From: an uncultured Lachnospiraceae bacterium
GTDB taxonomy: Bacteria; Bacillota; Clostridia; Lachnospirales; Lachnospiraceae
Length of the DNA: 35,161 nucleotides
Assembly (NCBI GenBank): GCA_902779355.1
Contig: CACZBF010000020.1
Location: 1-35,161 of the forward strand
Direction of reading: 5' to 3'
In this document: positions 7,584 to 15,009 of the stretch, in pieces
How positions within the stretch are numbered: position 1 is the first letter of the stretch
Layout: every line of letters begins with the position of its first letter
Made by a program: the position numbers and the translations under genes
Notes under the pieces: generated by a model
Told to the model about the DNA's origin: nothing
What the model saw: only the letters and a program-made list of their open reading frames with translations
Databases searched by the model: none

Positions 7584-8441
7584 TCAATCCCCTTTCACAT
7601 CGTACTCATCCAGAAAATGATGTCTCACGCCGTCCTTCTTATATTCGATGACAGTATCCAGATGGACGTTCTCGACGCTTCTGAAAATGTTGGACTCGAT
7701 ATAAGGGTTCGTCTTCTTCAGCTCTGCGATCAGCTTCTTGGTCTCCAGGCGCTTGCTGGACGAGGTGCCGTCCTCATGGACAGTGGCGCAAGTCTCCGTA
7801 AAATGGCAGGCGCACCGTAGAAAATGCAGATCATTATAGTCTCTCCAGGCGCAGATATCATCTTCTCTGACCAGATACATCGGCCTGATGAGTTCCATGC
7901 CTTCGAAATTGGTACTGTGTAGTTTCGGCATCATGGTCTGTATCTGCGCGCCGTAGATCATGCCCATCAATATCGTCTCGATCACATCATCATAATGATG
8001 ACCGAGCGCGATCTTGTTGCACCCCAGCTCCTTCGCCTTGCTGTATAAATACCCGCGCCTCATCCGCGCGCAAAGGTAGCATGGATTTTTATCGATCGTA
8101 TCGACCGCATCAAAGATTGTGCTCTCAAAGATCGTGACCGGGATCCCCAGCGCTTTCGCATTGCTTTCGATGAGCAGACGATTCTCCCGGTTGTATCCGG
8201 GATCCATCACAAGAAATGTCAGTGCAAACTCCATCTGCCTGTGACGCTGGATCTCCTGAAAGAGTTTTGCCATGAGCATGGAATCCTTCCCACCGGACAT
8301 GCACACGGCAATATGGTCCCCTTCTCCGATCAGCTGATACATTTTGCAGGCCTTGGCGAAGGGCGAAAACAGCTGCTTATGAAATTTTTTCTGGATGCTT
8401 CCTTCTGCGCGTTTTTGTTTATCTTCTGATATCTCTTTCAT
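7584..8441 (-). CDS. TtcA-like PP-loop ATPase (tRNA thiolation family)
   Basis: A 285-aa adenylating enzyme of the TtcA/TilS superfamily, which modifies tRNA bases such as C32 to 2-thiocytidine. The PP-loop SGGKDS is at residues 49-54. The two cysteines of CYLC (121 and 124) and a later pair CAC (210 and 212) match the cysteines that bind the iron-sulfur cluster and carry sulfur in TtcA-like proteins. The ALGHHYDD segment (about 145-152) is the usual downstream helix motif. The ribosome site before the ATG is weak. It follows the MBL-fold gene by 65 bases and leads directly into three GNAT genes. The exact tRNA position or another substrate cannot be told. Confidence 0.8.
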   Translation of the reverse strand: MKEISEDKQKRAEGSIQKKFHKQLFSPFAKACKMYQLIGEGDHIAVCMSGGKDSMLMAKLFQEIQRHRQMEFALTFLVMDPGYNRENRLLIESNAKALGIPVTIFESTIFDAVDTIDKNPCYLCARMRRGYLYSKAKELGCNKIALGHHYDDVIETILMGMIYGAQIQTMMPKLHSTNFEGMELIRPMYLVREDDICAWRDYNDLHFLRCACHFTETCATVHEDGTSSSKRLETKKLIAELKKTNPYIESNIFRSVENVHLDTVIEYKKDGVRHHFLDEYDVKGD

Positions 8442-8506
8442 ACTTGTTAGTCGTTTCCGTTTCTATGCAGTACAGGCGTGTCGTTTATCCAAATAATGCG
8501 CTCCCG

Positions 8507-9325
8507 TCAGATCTCAATCTGATATCCCACGTTCATCTGGTCTGCCATGTCACCGAGTTCTTCTTTCAGAATGCCGAACGCCCTGTCCTTCGTACAATGC
8601 CCGGTGCAGACATATTCTATACCGGTATCCCGTATGGTTCCTGCGACTTTTCTGATCTCCTCTTCCGACTTATTGAACAGATGGAGCCCACCGATCAGAC
8701 CATATACTTTTTTACCGGGAAACGTCGCCTTTACTTCGTCTATAATGTTGCCGGCTCCTCCGTGTGAGCAGGAGTTCAATATGACAAGACCTTTCTCCGT
8801 GTCCAGCACCAGGCTCTGCTCATGAGAAAAATCATCCGGCATCCATCCTGAAGGCGTTTTCCGATACATCAGCTCCCTCATCCCGATGCTCTCAAGACCC
8901 TTCGTCTTGTGTGGCACGAGCCACACGCCATCCATGATCTGATAGTCGCCCGATACCATCTCGATCCTGTCCGCATATTTCCGTAGCATCCTGCGCGGAA
9001 TCCCGATATACTTCCGAAAAATGCGCTTCTTCGCATAACAATCGCACGCCGTATGATCCCTGAGATAGAGCTTTGCCTTCCGGTTTCGCTCAAAAAATGC
9101 CGGAAACCCGTTCGCATGGTCATAATGGGCATGGCTGAGCGTTGCATGATCGATTGCGGCAACGTCAATCCCCAGTTTCTGCATATTCTCAAGAAACAAA
9201 TTAGACGACCCCGCATCCAAAAGGATCTTTTTCTCGGCATACTCAACCAGGACGCAAAGCCCCCACTCGCCCTGCATGCCGTTATTTGATCTGTTATCGA
9301 CGATGACTGTGATTTTTGTTTTCAT
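8507..9325 (-). CDS. MBL-fold metallohydrolase (COG1237 type)
   Basis: A 272-aa metallo-beta-lactamase-fold enzyme. The metal motif HxHxDH is at residues 65-70 (LSHAHYDHANG). Further metal ligands fit in NSCSHGGAGN and the C-terminal TGHCTKDRAF. The overall order (VDNRSNN near the start, LLDAGSSNLFLENM, YGLIGGLHLF) matches COG1237, a group that includes enzymes annotated as dihydropterin aminobenzene-phosphate synthase in archaea; its role in Clostridia is uncertain. It is the first gene of a probable operon reaching 4962. A promoter is not clear; a TTGTCA box lies about 35 bases before the ATG. Confidence 0.85.
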   Translation of the reverse strand: MKTKITVIVDNRSNNGMQGEWGLCVLVEYAEKKILLDAGSSNLFLENMQKLGIDVAAIDHATLSHAHYDHANGFPAFFERNRKAKLYLRDHTACDCYAKKRIFRKYIGIPRRMLRKYADRIEMVSGDYQIMDGVWLVPHKTKGLESIGMRELMYRKTPSGWMPDDFSHEQSLVLDTEKGLVILNSCSHGGAGNIIDEVKATFPGKKVYGLIGGLHLFNKSEEEIRKVAGTIRDTGIEYVCTGHCTKDRAFGILKEELGDMADQMNVGYQIEI

Positions 9326-9448
9326 GAGTTGTTTGTAATATATCCTCGAAGTTTATGTGACAAAAATGCGGAAACTGGATTTTTGTACGGTACATTATTG
9401 ATTCTCTCCAATATCTGCTTATCAATTATACTACATATCACCTAAAAA

Positions 9449-9481
9449 GATAAAAAGCATCTTCTATACATGAAGATGCTT
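9449..9481 (-). terminator. Rho-independent terminator
   Basis: Perfect 10-bp arms AAGCATCTTC (9455-9464) and GAAGATGCTT (9472-9481) with a 7-base loop are followed on the minus strand by TTTTTATCTTTTT. It would end transcripts coming from the MerR/TipA gene about 200 bases upstream. Confidence 0.75.
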
Positions 9482-9607
9482 ATAAGTGTGTTCTGACACG
9501 TGACCATATATTTTGACATAGCCACATGTGACCTTTGGTTTTTCGTCGTTCCTTGGAACTCTGTTTTCATCAAGATCTTCCCCTGTCTTGCCGGCTTTAC
9601 TGCTCAA

Positions 9608-9676
9608 ATCGGAAGAATATTAGCTTTTCGATCGGAAGAATGTGAGGTTTTCGATCGGAAGTTTGTGAGATAACCC
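9608..9676. repeat. Three 23-bp tandem repeats
   Basis: Three direct copies of a 23-bp unit beginning ATCGGAAG lie at 9608-9630, 9631-9653 and 9654-9676. The first two differ mainly around positions 12-17; the third diverges at its end. The array abuts the 3' end of the MerR gene. Short multiple terminal repeats are a feature of IS21-type element ends, so this may be a relic of one, but no transposase remains. Confidence 0.7.
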
Positions 9677-9684
9677 CAAAAACC

Positions 9685-10413
9685 CTATTGTTTGCAATAG
9701 ATCTCGATCGCCTGAGAGACAAATTCCGCTGTCCCTTCACCACCCATCTTATCTATATTCTCCGTGAACTCTCCCCCACCGGCATACATCTTGCCAAGCC
9801 CGGAGAGGATCTCATCCGTACACTGATAGTAATGAGCCGTTATGAAGCCCTGTAACTTTTTCACCTGACTCTGTACCTCTTCGGATGCTGGCTCTTTCTC
9901 CTTCATAGCGCCAAACTCTTCAAAGACTTTCATGAATTCTTTCATGATTTCCTTTTCGTCAGCCTTTGTCCTGTTTTTGCTTTTTTCCTCATATTCCTGA
10001 TACGCCGGTGTGGAGCCCCACTGCTCCTTGGCCTTGCGGGAATACTCATCAAGTTTGCTTGAATCAAATGCTGTAAAGTCCAATTTCTTCACTCCTTTCA
10101 TTTGTAGATCGCGACAAAGGTTCAACAGGTTCTCAATATGCTCTTTTTTTAATTTGAGGAGTTCGATCTGCTGTTCCAACGCCTTTTTCTTGTCAAAATC
10201 AGATCTGTTGATGATATCTTTGATATCCTTCAGCGGAAACTCCAACTCACGAAACAATAAGATCTGCTGCATTTTTTCCAAGGCTTTCTCATCGTAAAGC
10301 CTGTACCCCGACTCGGTATACTCTGTCGGCCGCAGCAATCCGATTTTGTCGTAATACTGCAGTGTACGTATGCTCACTCCTGTCAGTTTACTTACCTCAT
10401 TTACTGTCCTCAT
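9685..10413 (-). CDS. MerR family regulator with TipAS antibiotic-binding domain
   Basis: A 242-aa transcription activator of the TipA type. The N-terminal winged helix is clear (VNEVSKLTGVSIRTLQYYDK, IGLLRPTEYTESGYRLYD), followed by a coiled coil to about residue 115. The C-terminal part (about 125-242, KEQWGSTPAYQEYEEKSK and a final EIYCKQ) matches the TipAS fold that binds cyclic peptide antibiotics. Its promoter holds a perfect 19-bp dyad in a 19-bp spacer, the classic MerR arrangement, so it likely activates itself on ligand binding. No separate resistance gene is attached; TipA-like proteins can sequester the drug themselves. Confidence 0.9.
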   Translation of the reverse strand: MRTVNEVSKLTGVSIRTLQYYDKIGLLRPTEYTESGYRLYDEKALEKMQQILLFRELEFPLKDIKDIINRSDFDKKKALEQQIELLKLKKEHIENLLNLCRDLQMKGVKKLDFTAFDSSKLDEYSRKAKEQWGSTPAYQEYEEKSKNRTKADEKEIMKEFMKVFEEFGAMKEKEPASEEVQSQVKKLQGFITAHYYQCTDEILSGLGKMYAGGGEFTENIDKMGGEGTAEFVSQAIEIYCKQ

Positions 10414-10441
10414 GGTTATGATCTCCTACACGTGTGATTAC

Positions 10442-10472
10442 ATCATAAGCTATGACGTAACGTCATAGTCAA
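10442..10472 (-). promoter_or_regulatory. MerR promoter and 19-bp operator
   Basis: On the minus strand TTGACT (10472-10467) and TATGAT (10447-10442) are separated by 19 bp, two more than normal. A perfect dyad with 9-bp arms CTATGACGT/ACGTCATAG around one central base occupies 10450-10468, between the boxes. This is the textbook layout of a MerR-activated promoter and belongs to the TipA-like gene. Confidence 0.9.
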
Positions 10473-10493
10473 GCCAAAAAAAATATTGTTTTT

Positions 10494-10526
10494 TTTAAAC
10501 AGAAATATGCTCAAACCTCATATTTC
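10494..10526 (-). terminator. Probable weak terminator after the GGDEF gene
   Basis: An 8-bp hairpin GAAATATG/CATATTTC (10502-10509 and 10519-10526) with a 9-base loop lies about 35 bases after the GGDEF stop. The following minus-strand sequence TGTTT is only a short T-run, so termination may be partial. Confidence 0.4.
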
Positions 10527-10561
10527 CGTCATCCCTCCGGATGCAGTCCTTTCCGAACGGC

Positions 10562-12061
10562 CTAAGACCTTGTCGCCGCCCCCATGGCTTTCAACTGCTG
10601 CTTGCGCTGATACATCATCTGGTCGGCTCTTTCGAACACGTCGTGTACACACTGATCTTCCGAAGTCAGCGTCGAATAGCCGATCGAAACGACGACTTCG
10701 TTCTTTTCGATATTCCCTTCCACTTCACGATTGAACTCTTCTATGACTTGCGTCATCGACTCATATCCCTTCTCCTGGAGAACGACCGTGAATTCGTCTC
10801 CGCCGATCCGATAGACCGCACCATGCGTAAAAAACTTGCAGATCATGGTACTTGCGTCCTGGATCAGTTTATCTCCGGCAGCATGTCCGAGTGTATCGTT
10901 GACATGCTTCAGCCCGTTGATATCACATACGACAATCCCCAACTTTTCGATCTGACCGTCACGGATCATCTGATTCAGATATGCCTCGGCATCAGAGTAG
11001 GCATGTTTGTTCTTTACACCCGTCATGGAATCCGTATTTGCCATGTGACGGAATGTTCTGGTGTTTTCCTTTTCCGCCTCAAGGTCCTTCTTGGACAGAT
11101 CTTTTAACATCAAGAACAGAATCAGGAAGAAGATGCCCGAGAACAGCAGAATGAAGATAATCTGATTATTGCTCAATGTCTGACTCTTTTCCCTGACGCT
11201 TTGGAGCCTGTCATGGATAACACTCTCACTGATCAGCGCAGCCATCATCCAGTCCGTGTTTTCTACCGGAACATAGGAGATGGTCTCTACGACACCGTTG
11301 GCGGTAAAAGAGGTATCTCCCTCAACACCATTCGAGAAATTCTCATGCATCGTATTCCATTCGTCTTCGGGAAGAATTCCCTTGATGGAATCAAAAAGAT
11401 TGTTCTTTGCGATATAAGGTCCCAGGTCCGTATCCGAGAGACACTCTCCGTTCTTGCTATACAACCCGAAATAGGTTCTGCCCTCATCATCAAAAGCCAG
11501 GAGATCAATGATCTCCCTGATATCGAACTGAACAAAACTCGCCTTATACGGTTTTCCGGCGATCTGAAGGTCCGGCGTAGGCGCCGCCAGACATACCTCC
11601 TTGGTCGAGCCGTAATTGGAAAACGTACTGACATCTCTCTCTTCCATCTCTTCCTCTGAGAGGAAGGCATGTCTGCTGCCGCCTGTGTAGGTCGTATACT
11701 GTTTATGCACAATATTGTCTTCATCTGCGAGCGCAAAACCGTCAAGGGATAGCAAGGATTTGACGCTTCCCAGTGTATCACGCAGCTCCTGGTCCGTTTT
11801 GATCCCCTGATCCTTGATAAACGCAACAGCCTTTTCCATATCATCAAAGTTGCTGTCGATCAGGTTTGCAATCGTTTTCGCGCGTTGATCCGCCATCGCT
11901 TCCAGGTAGAAGGAGCTCACCTCGGAAACCGCGTCATCAGTTGCCGTCATCATCTGTCTGGATGATACAATGGTATTTCCGATGACCGTCAGCATCAGCA
12001 GAATACCGCCTATGACCGCAGTCAGAATGATCGTTTTTCTTGTGATCCGTTTCTTCATCAT
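10562..12061 (-). CDS. Membrane-bound GGDEF protein (probable diguanylate cyclase)
   Basis: A 499-aa signalling protein. Transmembrane segments at about residues 10-32 and 300-320 enclose an extracytoplasmic sensor region of about 260 residues that looks like a Cache-type domain. The cytoplasmic C-terminus carries GGDEF intact at 420-424 with the usual NTDSMTGVKNK and DINGLKHVND motifs, so it should make cyclic di-GMP from GTP. No RxxD inhibitory site precedes GGDEF. Its ATG overlaps the stop of the sugar-binding lipoprotein gene by four bases, which suggests that the lipoprotein reports a ligand to this sensor. Details of that contact are inference. Confidence 0.9.
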   Translation of the reverse strand: MMKKRITRKTIILTAVIGGILLMLTVIGNTIVSSRQMMTATDDAVSEVSSFYLEAMADQRAKTIANLIDSNFDDMEKAVAFIKDQGIKTDQELRDTLGSVKSLLSLDGFALADEDNIVHKQYTTYTGGSRHAFLSEEEMEERDVSTFSNYGSTKEVCLAAPTPDLQIAGKPYKASFVQFDIREIIDLLAFDDEGRTYFGLYSKNGECLSDTDLGPYIAKNNLFDSIKGILPEDEWNTMHENFSNGVEGDTSFTANGVVETISYVPVENTDWMMAALISESVIHDRLQSVREKSQTLSNNQIIFILLFSGIFFLILFLMLKDLSKKDLEAEKENTRTFRHMANTDSMTGVKNKHAYSDAEAYLNQMIRDGQIEKLGIVVCDINGLKHVNDTLGHAAGDKLIQDASTMICKFFTHGAVYRIGGDEFTVVLQEKGYESMTQVIEEFNREVEGNIEKNEVVVSIGYSTLTSEDQCVHDVFERADQMMYQRKQQLKAMGAATRS

Positions 12062-13167
12062 TCGTCACCATATAACAGAGAAAGCATGATAGGTGCGTCC
12101 TCTTGATAGATTACGGTTGTAGTCTCATCAGTCTTTTCATCAAACAATTCTCCCGGTTGATTGCCATCTGCGATCATAACCGCGATCTGAAGGGTATCGA
12201 ATCCGATCGAATAGCAGTCCTGCACGCCGAGGCAATATATGACGCCGTCCTTCAGATAATGCAAAGCCTCCTGGTCATGGTCCATGCCGACGATCACTGC
12301 ATCGCTTCCCTTCTCGGTGATCGCTCTGGCGGCGCCGACGGGATTGCTCATATTGCAGCAGATGATGCCGTCAAGATCGGGATGATCCTGCAGGATCTGA
12401 AGCGTCAGGTCATAAGCCAGATCCACGGAATCCATGTCATACTCCGTGGCAACGATCTCCATATCGGGATATTTGGCGATCGTGTCTTTCGCACCCATTG
12501 CCCTGTCTTCATGGCAGGGTGCGCCGACGCTTCCTACGAGGATCGCAACCTTTCCCTGATAGTTGAGTTTTTTGCACAAAGCCTCCGTCAGATCCGCGCC
12601 GTCTTCGTAGTTATGCGTATTCCCGACATAAGCGATCCTTTTGCATCCGTCTGCCGCATCGGAACTGGAAAAGGTCATGACCTTTACGCCGTCATCCGAC
12701 ATTTTATCCAGGATCGGAGAGATGATCGCCTCATCGGCAACATCAACACCGATGACATCGTAATCCCCTGCTTCTTCCGCTGCAAGCAGCCTCTTGGTCT
12801 GGTCTTCTGCTGATGCCGATTCCGGCGCCAAATATTCGTAGGTGACCGTGATGCCCTTATCAAGAAACTGCCTCTGCGCATCTTCCATTCCCAGCGCCAC
12901 GGCATCCCACCAGGGGTGCACGGTCTTGTATGTAAAATAGAAATTGTAATGATCCTTCTTGGGCTCATAGGGCATAAGCTCATGATCAAAGTTGACCGCG
13001 CTGTGCACAGACGTTTTGATCTCGGCGCCTGATGCGCCCTCCTCTGTATTCGCCAAAACCTCTCCCGCAGCTTGCAAATCGGAAGATGCAGCAGAGCAGG
13101 AAGTGAAGGAAAGAACCGATATCAGAGCAAGCAATGCGATGCTGATCCTTCTGCTAATAACCTTCAT
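12058..13167 (-). CDS. Sugar-binding lipoprotein (periplasmic binding protein type I)
   Basis: A 369-aa extracellular solute-binding lipoprotein. A signal peptide ends in a lipobox-like FTSC with the acylated Cys at residue 24. The mature part resembles the ribose/galactose-binding family (Peripla_BP_4): YKTVHPWWDAVALGMEDAQRQ, the hinge-flanking DVIGVDVADEAIISPILDKM, CNMSNPVGAARAITEKG and VGMDHDQEALHYLKDG. No ABC transporter follows. Instead it overlaps a GGDEF membrane protein, so it is more likely a sensor than an uptake component. The start at 13167 follows GGAGG at proper spacing; an in-frame ATG at 13251 would bury the signal peptide. Confidence 0.85.
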   Translation of the reverse strand: MKVISRRISIALLALISVLSFTSCSAASSDLQAAGEVLANTEEGASGAEIKTSVHSAVNFDHELMPYEPKKDHYNFYFTYKTVHPWWDAVALGMEDAQRQFLDKGITVTYEYLAPESASAEDQTKRLLAAEEAGDYDVIGVDVADEAIISPILDKMSDDGVKVMTFSSSDAADGCKRIAYVGNTHNYEDGADLTEALCKKLNYQGKVAILVGSVGAPCHEDRAMGAKDTIAKYPDMEIVATEYDMDSVDLAYDLTLQILQDHPDLDGIICCNMSNPVGAARAITEKGSDAVIVGMDHDQEALHYLKDGVIYCLGVQDCYSIGFDTLQIAVMIADGNQPGELFDEKTDETTTVIYQEDAPIMLSLLYGDE

Positions 13168-13210
13168 CCGTAGTACCTCCGGTAATATATGTATTTTACT
13201 ACCATTTTCA

Positions 13211-13239
13211 ATTTTATCAAACAGAAAACGTATCGACAA
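13211..13239 (-). promoter_or_regulatory. Probable promoter of the lipoprotein/GGDEF operon
   Basis: On the minus strand TTGTCG (13239-13234) and TAAAAT (13216-13211) are spaced by 17 bp, leaving a leader of about 37 bases before the ribosome site and ATG. A nearer TTGAAA/TATATT pair exists, but its start point would fall in the ribosome site. Confidence 0.4.
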
Positions 13240-13294
13240 TCTTGATGTCATCTGTCAGATCATGAGGAGGTCGTGCGACCATTTGAATGACCAT

Positions 13295-13323
13295 TTGCAG
13301 GAAGTGAAAAAACGTTCTATGAT
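13295..13323 (+). promoter_or_regulatory. Probable promoter of the plus-strand GNAT gene
   Basis: TTGCAG (13295-13300) and TATGAT (13318-13323) are separated by 17 bp and lie about 30 bases before the ATG of the GNAT gene. It is divergent from the lipoprotein promoter about 80 bases away. Confidence 0.5.
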
Positions 13324-13355
13324 GGAGGGGAACATATCCACAGGGAGGGGCATCC

Positions 13356-13829
13356 ATGAATCAAATCAGAAGGGCGACAAAGCAGGACATCAGCGGAATC
13401 CTGAATCTGCTTTTACAGGTGGATCTGGTACATCACAAAGGACGGCCGGATCTTTTCATGGGGCCGGCGACGAAATACGGCGAAGAAGAGCTGCTGGAGA
13501 TCATCAGTCAGGAGGAAACGCCGGTGTTTGTCTGTGTGGATGAGCAGGATCGGGTGTTGGGGCATGCGTTCTGCATCCGGAAGCAGATACAAAACGACCG
13601 CGTGCTCACTGACGTGCGGACGCTTTACATTGATGACATCTGCGTGGATGAAAAGGCGCGTAACGCAGGGATCGGTGCACAGCTCTACGCGGCGGTACAT
13701 GCTTACGCAAAAGAGAAAGGATTTTACAATCTGACCCTGAACGTGTGGTGCTGCAATCCCGGTGCAATGCAGTTTTACGAGAAAATGGGACTCCTTCCGC
13801 AAAAAGTGACGATGGAGTGTCTGTTATGA
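13356..13829 (+). CDS. GNAT family N-acetyltransferase
   Basis: A 157-aa acetyltransferase. Motif A is clear (YIDDICVDEKARNAGIGAQLYAAV, RNAGIG) and motif B follows (LTLNVWCCNPGAMQFYEKMG). The fold is complete and of normal single-domain length. The ATG follows AGGGAGGGG. It is divergent from the lipoprotein operon and 40 bases ahead of a plus-strand acyltransferase gene, with which it may be co-transcribed. The NPGAMQFYEKMG ending resembles RimI/YjaB-type enzymes; substrate unknown. Confidence 0.88.
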   Translation: MNQIRRATKQDISGILNLLLQVDLVHHKGRPDLFMGPATKYGEEELLEIISQEETPVFVCVDEQDRVLGHAFCIRKQIQNDRVLTDVRTLYIDDICVDEKARNAGIGAQLYAAVHAYAKEKGFYNLTLNVWCCNPGAMQFYEKMGLLPQKVTMECLL

Positions 13830-13869
13830 TTATGCACGCGAAAGGCGATGATTCCGGAGGTGAATGAGT

Positions 13870-15003
13870 ATGGTGACTGGTAAGATCGCGAAAGAAAACA
13901 GGATTGATTCCCTGCAGGGTATTCGAGCAATTGCTTTTTTAGGGATTTTTTTATTTCACTCCGGCGCTGCTGTTTTTGCTGCAGGTGGAACATGGGGTGT
14001 CTCTGTCTTTCTGATTCTCTCCGGATTTCTCATGGTCTATTCCTACTATGACAGTGATAGAATCGATCAGCATGGCTTTTTTTACAGCATCAAGTTTGGA
14101 ATAAAAAAGATCATGAGACTCTATCCGCTGCATATCACGATGTTGCTGCTGGCACTACCGCTCTTGATCTTGAAAGATCAAGGGCTTCCGCTGACGGAAA
14201 GGATTCTGGATCCTGCAGGAAAGTTTGTGATAGATACTGCTTTGCTGCAATCATGGGTGCCGGACAATGATATTTATTTTTCTTTAAATGGGGTTTCGTG
14301 GTATTTATCGACAGCTCTGTTTTTGTATATGATGTTTCCTCTGATCCTGTTTTTCATCAAAAAGTATCGCGGGATCAAAACAGCTGTAATCGTGATCCTC
14401 ATAACCTTCGGGCTGCAGATCCTCCTGGCATTTGCCGCTTATCTGGTGCAGAGGAACCTGATCCCAAAAGATGATCTGATCCATTGGTTTGTATATATTT
14501 TTCCTCTTTCGCGTCTGGAAGACTTTGTCATCGGCTGTAATCTGGGGTATCTTTTTTTACAGCGGAAAAAGACGAACGGGAACGGAAAAAAACAGGGAAA
14601 TTTGCTGGAGTTTAGCGTGATCATATTGACCGTGATCGAATGGATCCTCTATGTTTGCCTGATAGGGATTCCGGAGAAAGCACTGAGCGCAGAGAATTGG
14701 GCGGGACTTACGGTGATATGGACCATGACATCATGCGCACTGGTGTACGTATTTGCATTGCAGAAAGGAATCCTGTCCAGGCTGCTTAAAAGCCGGCCTT
14801 TTGTCTTTCTCGGGAATCTGAGTGACAGTTGTTTTCTGATCCACCTGATGGTCTATACCTACCTGATGGTATTTGAAGATATACTGTTTGGAAAGACAGC
14901 GATCGTTGTTAATATCATCCTGGCTTTTTTCATTACGATTGCAGGCAGTTGTTTATGGAAAAAAATAGTTGGAGGGATCCATAACAAGAGGATGAAAGGA
15001 TGA
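13870..15003 (+). CDS. Acyltransferase 3 family membrane protein (OafA-like)
   Basis: A polytopic membrane enzyme of 377 aa that transfers acyl groups, usually acetyl or succinyl, to sugars or other surface molecules. The family signature is at the N-terminus (RIDSLQGIRAIAFLGIFLFH with the conserved His, then GTWGVSVFLILSGFLMVYSY). About ten hydrophobic segments follow to the C-terminus. GGAGG lies nine bases before the ATG at 13870 and only three before another ATG at 13864, so I prefer the former. The stop is seven bases from the convergent stop of the exporter gene. It may modify the product of the neighbouring glycosyl operon, but it is on the other strand, so this is only positional. Confidence 0.88.
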   Translation: MVTGKIAKENRIDSLQGIRAIAFLGIFLFHSGAAVFAAGGTWGVSVFLILSGFLMVYSYYDSDRIDQHGFFYSIKFGIKKIMRLYPLHITMLLLALPLLILKDQGLPLTERILDPAGKFVIDTALLQSWVPDNDIYFSLNGVSWYLSTALFLYMMFPLILFFIKKYRGIKTAVIVILITFGLQILLAFAAYLVQRNLIPKDDLIHWFVYIFPLSRLEDFVIGCNLGYLFLQRKKTNGNGKKQGNLLEFSVIILTVIEWILYVCLIGIPEKALSAENWAGLTVIWTMTSCALVYVFALQKGILSRLLKSRPFVFLGNLSDSCFLIHLMVYTYLMVFEDILFGKTAIVVNIILAFFITIAGSCLWKKIVGGIHNKRMKG

Positions 15004-15009
15004 CTGCCA

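Larger units (their letters stand above)
9326..9684. other. 359-base intergenic stretch with repeats and a terminator
   Basis: No convincing gene is present. The stretch holds the promoter side of the MBL-fold gene, an 11-bp dyad TGTACGGTACA (9384-9394), a minus-strand terminator hairpin (9449-9481), two related boxes CACGTGACC and CACATGTGACC (around 9498-9532), and three 23-bp tandem repeats (9608-9676). Confidence 0.6.

Noticed and set aside
13184-13211. TTGAAA-16-TATATT pair before the lipoprotein gene as its promoter
   Set aside because: The start point would fall within the ribosome site; the pair at 13211-13239 leaves a usable leader.
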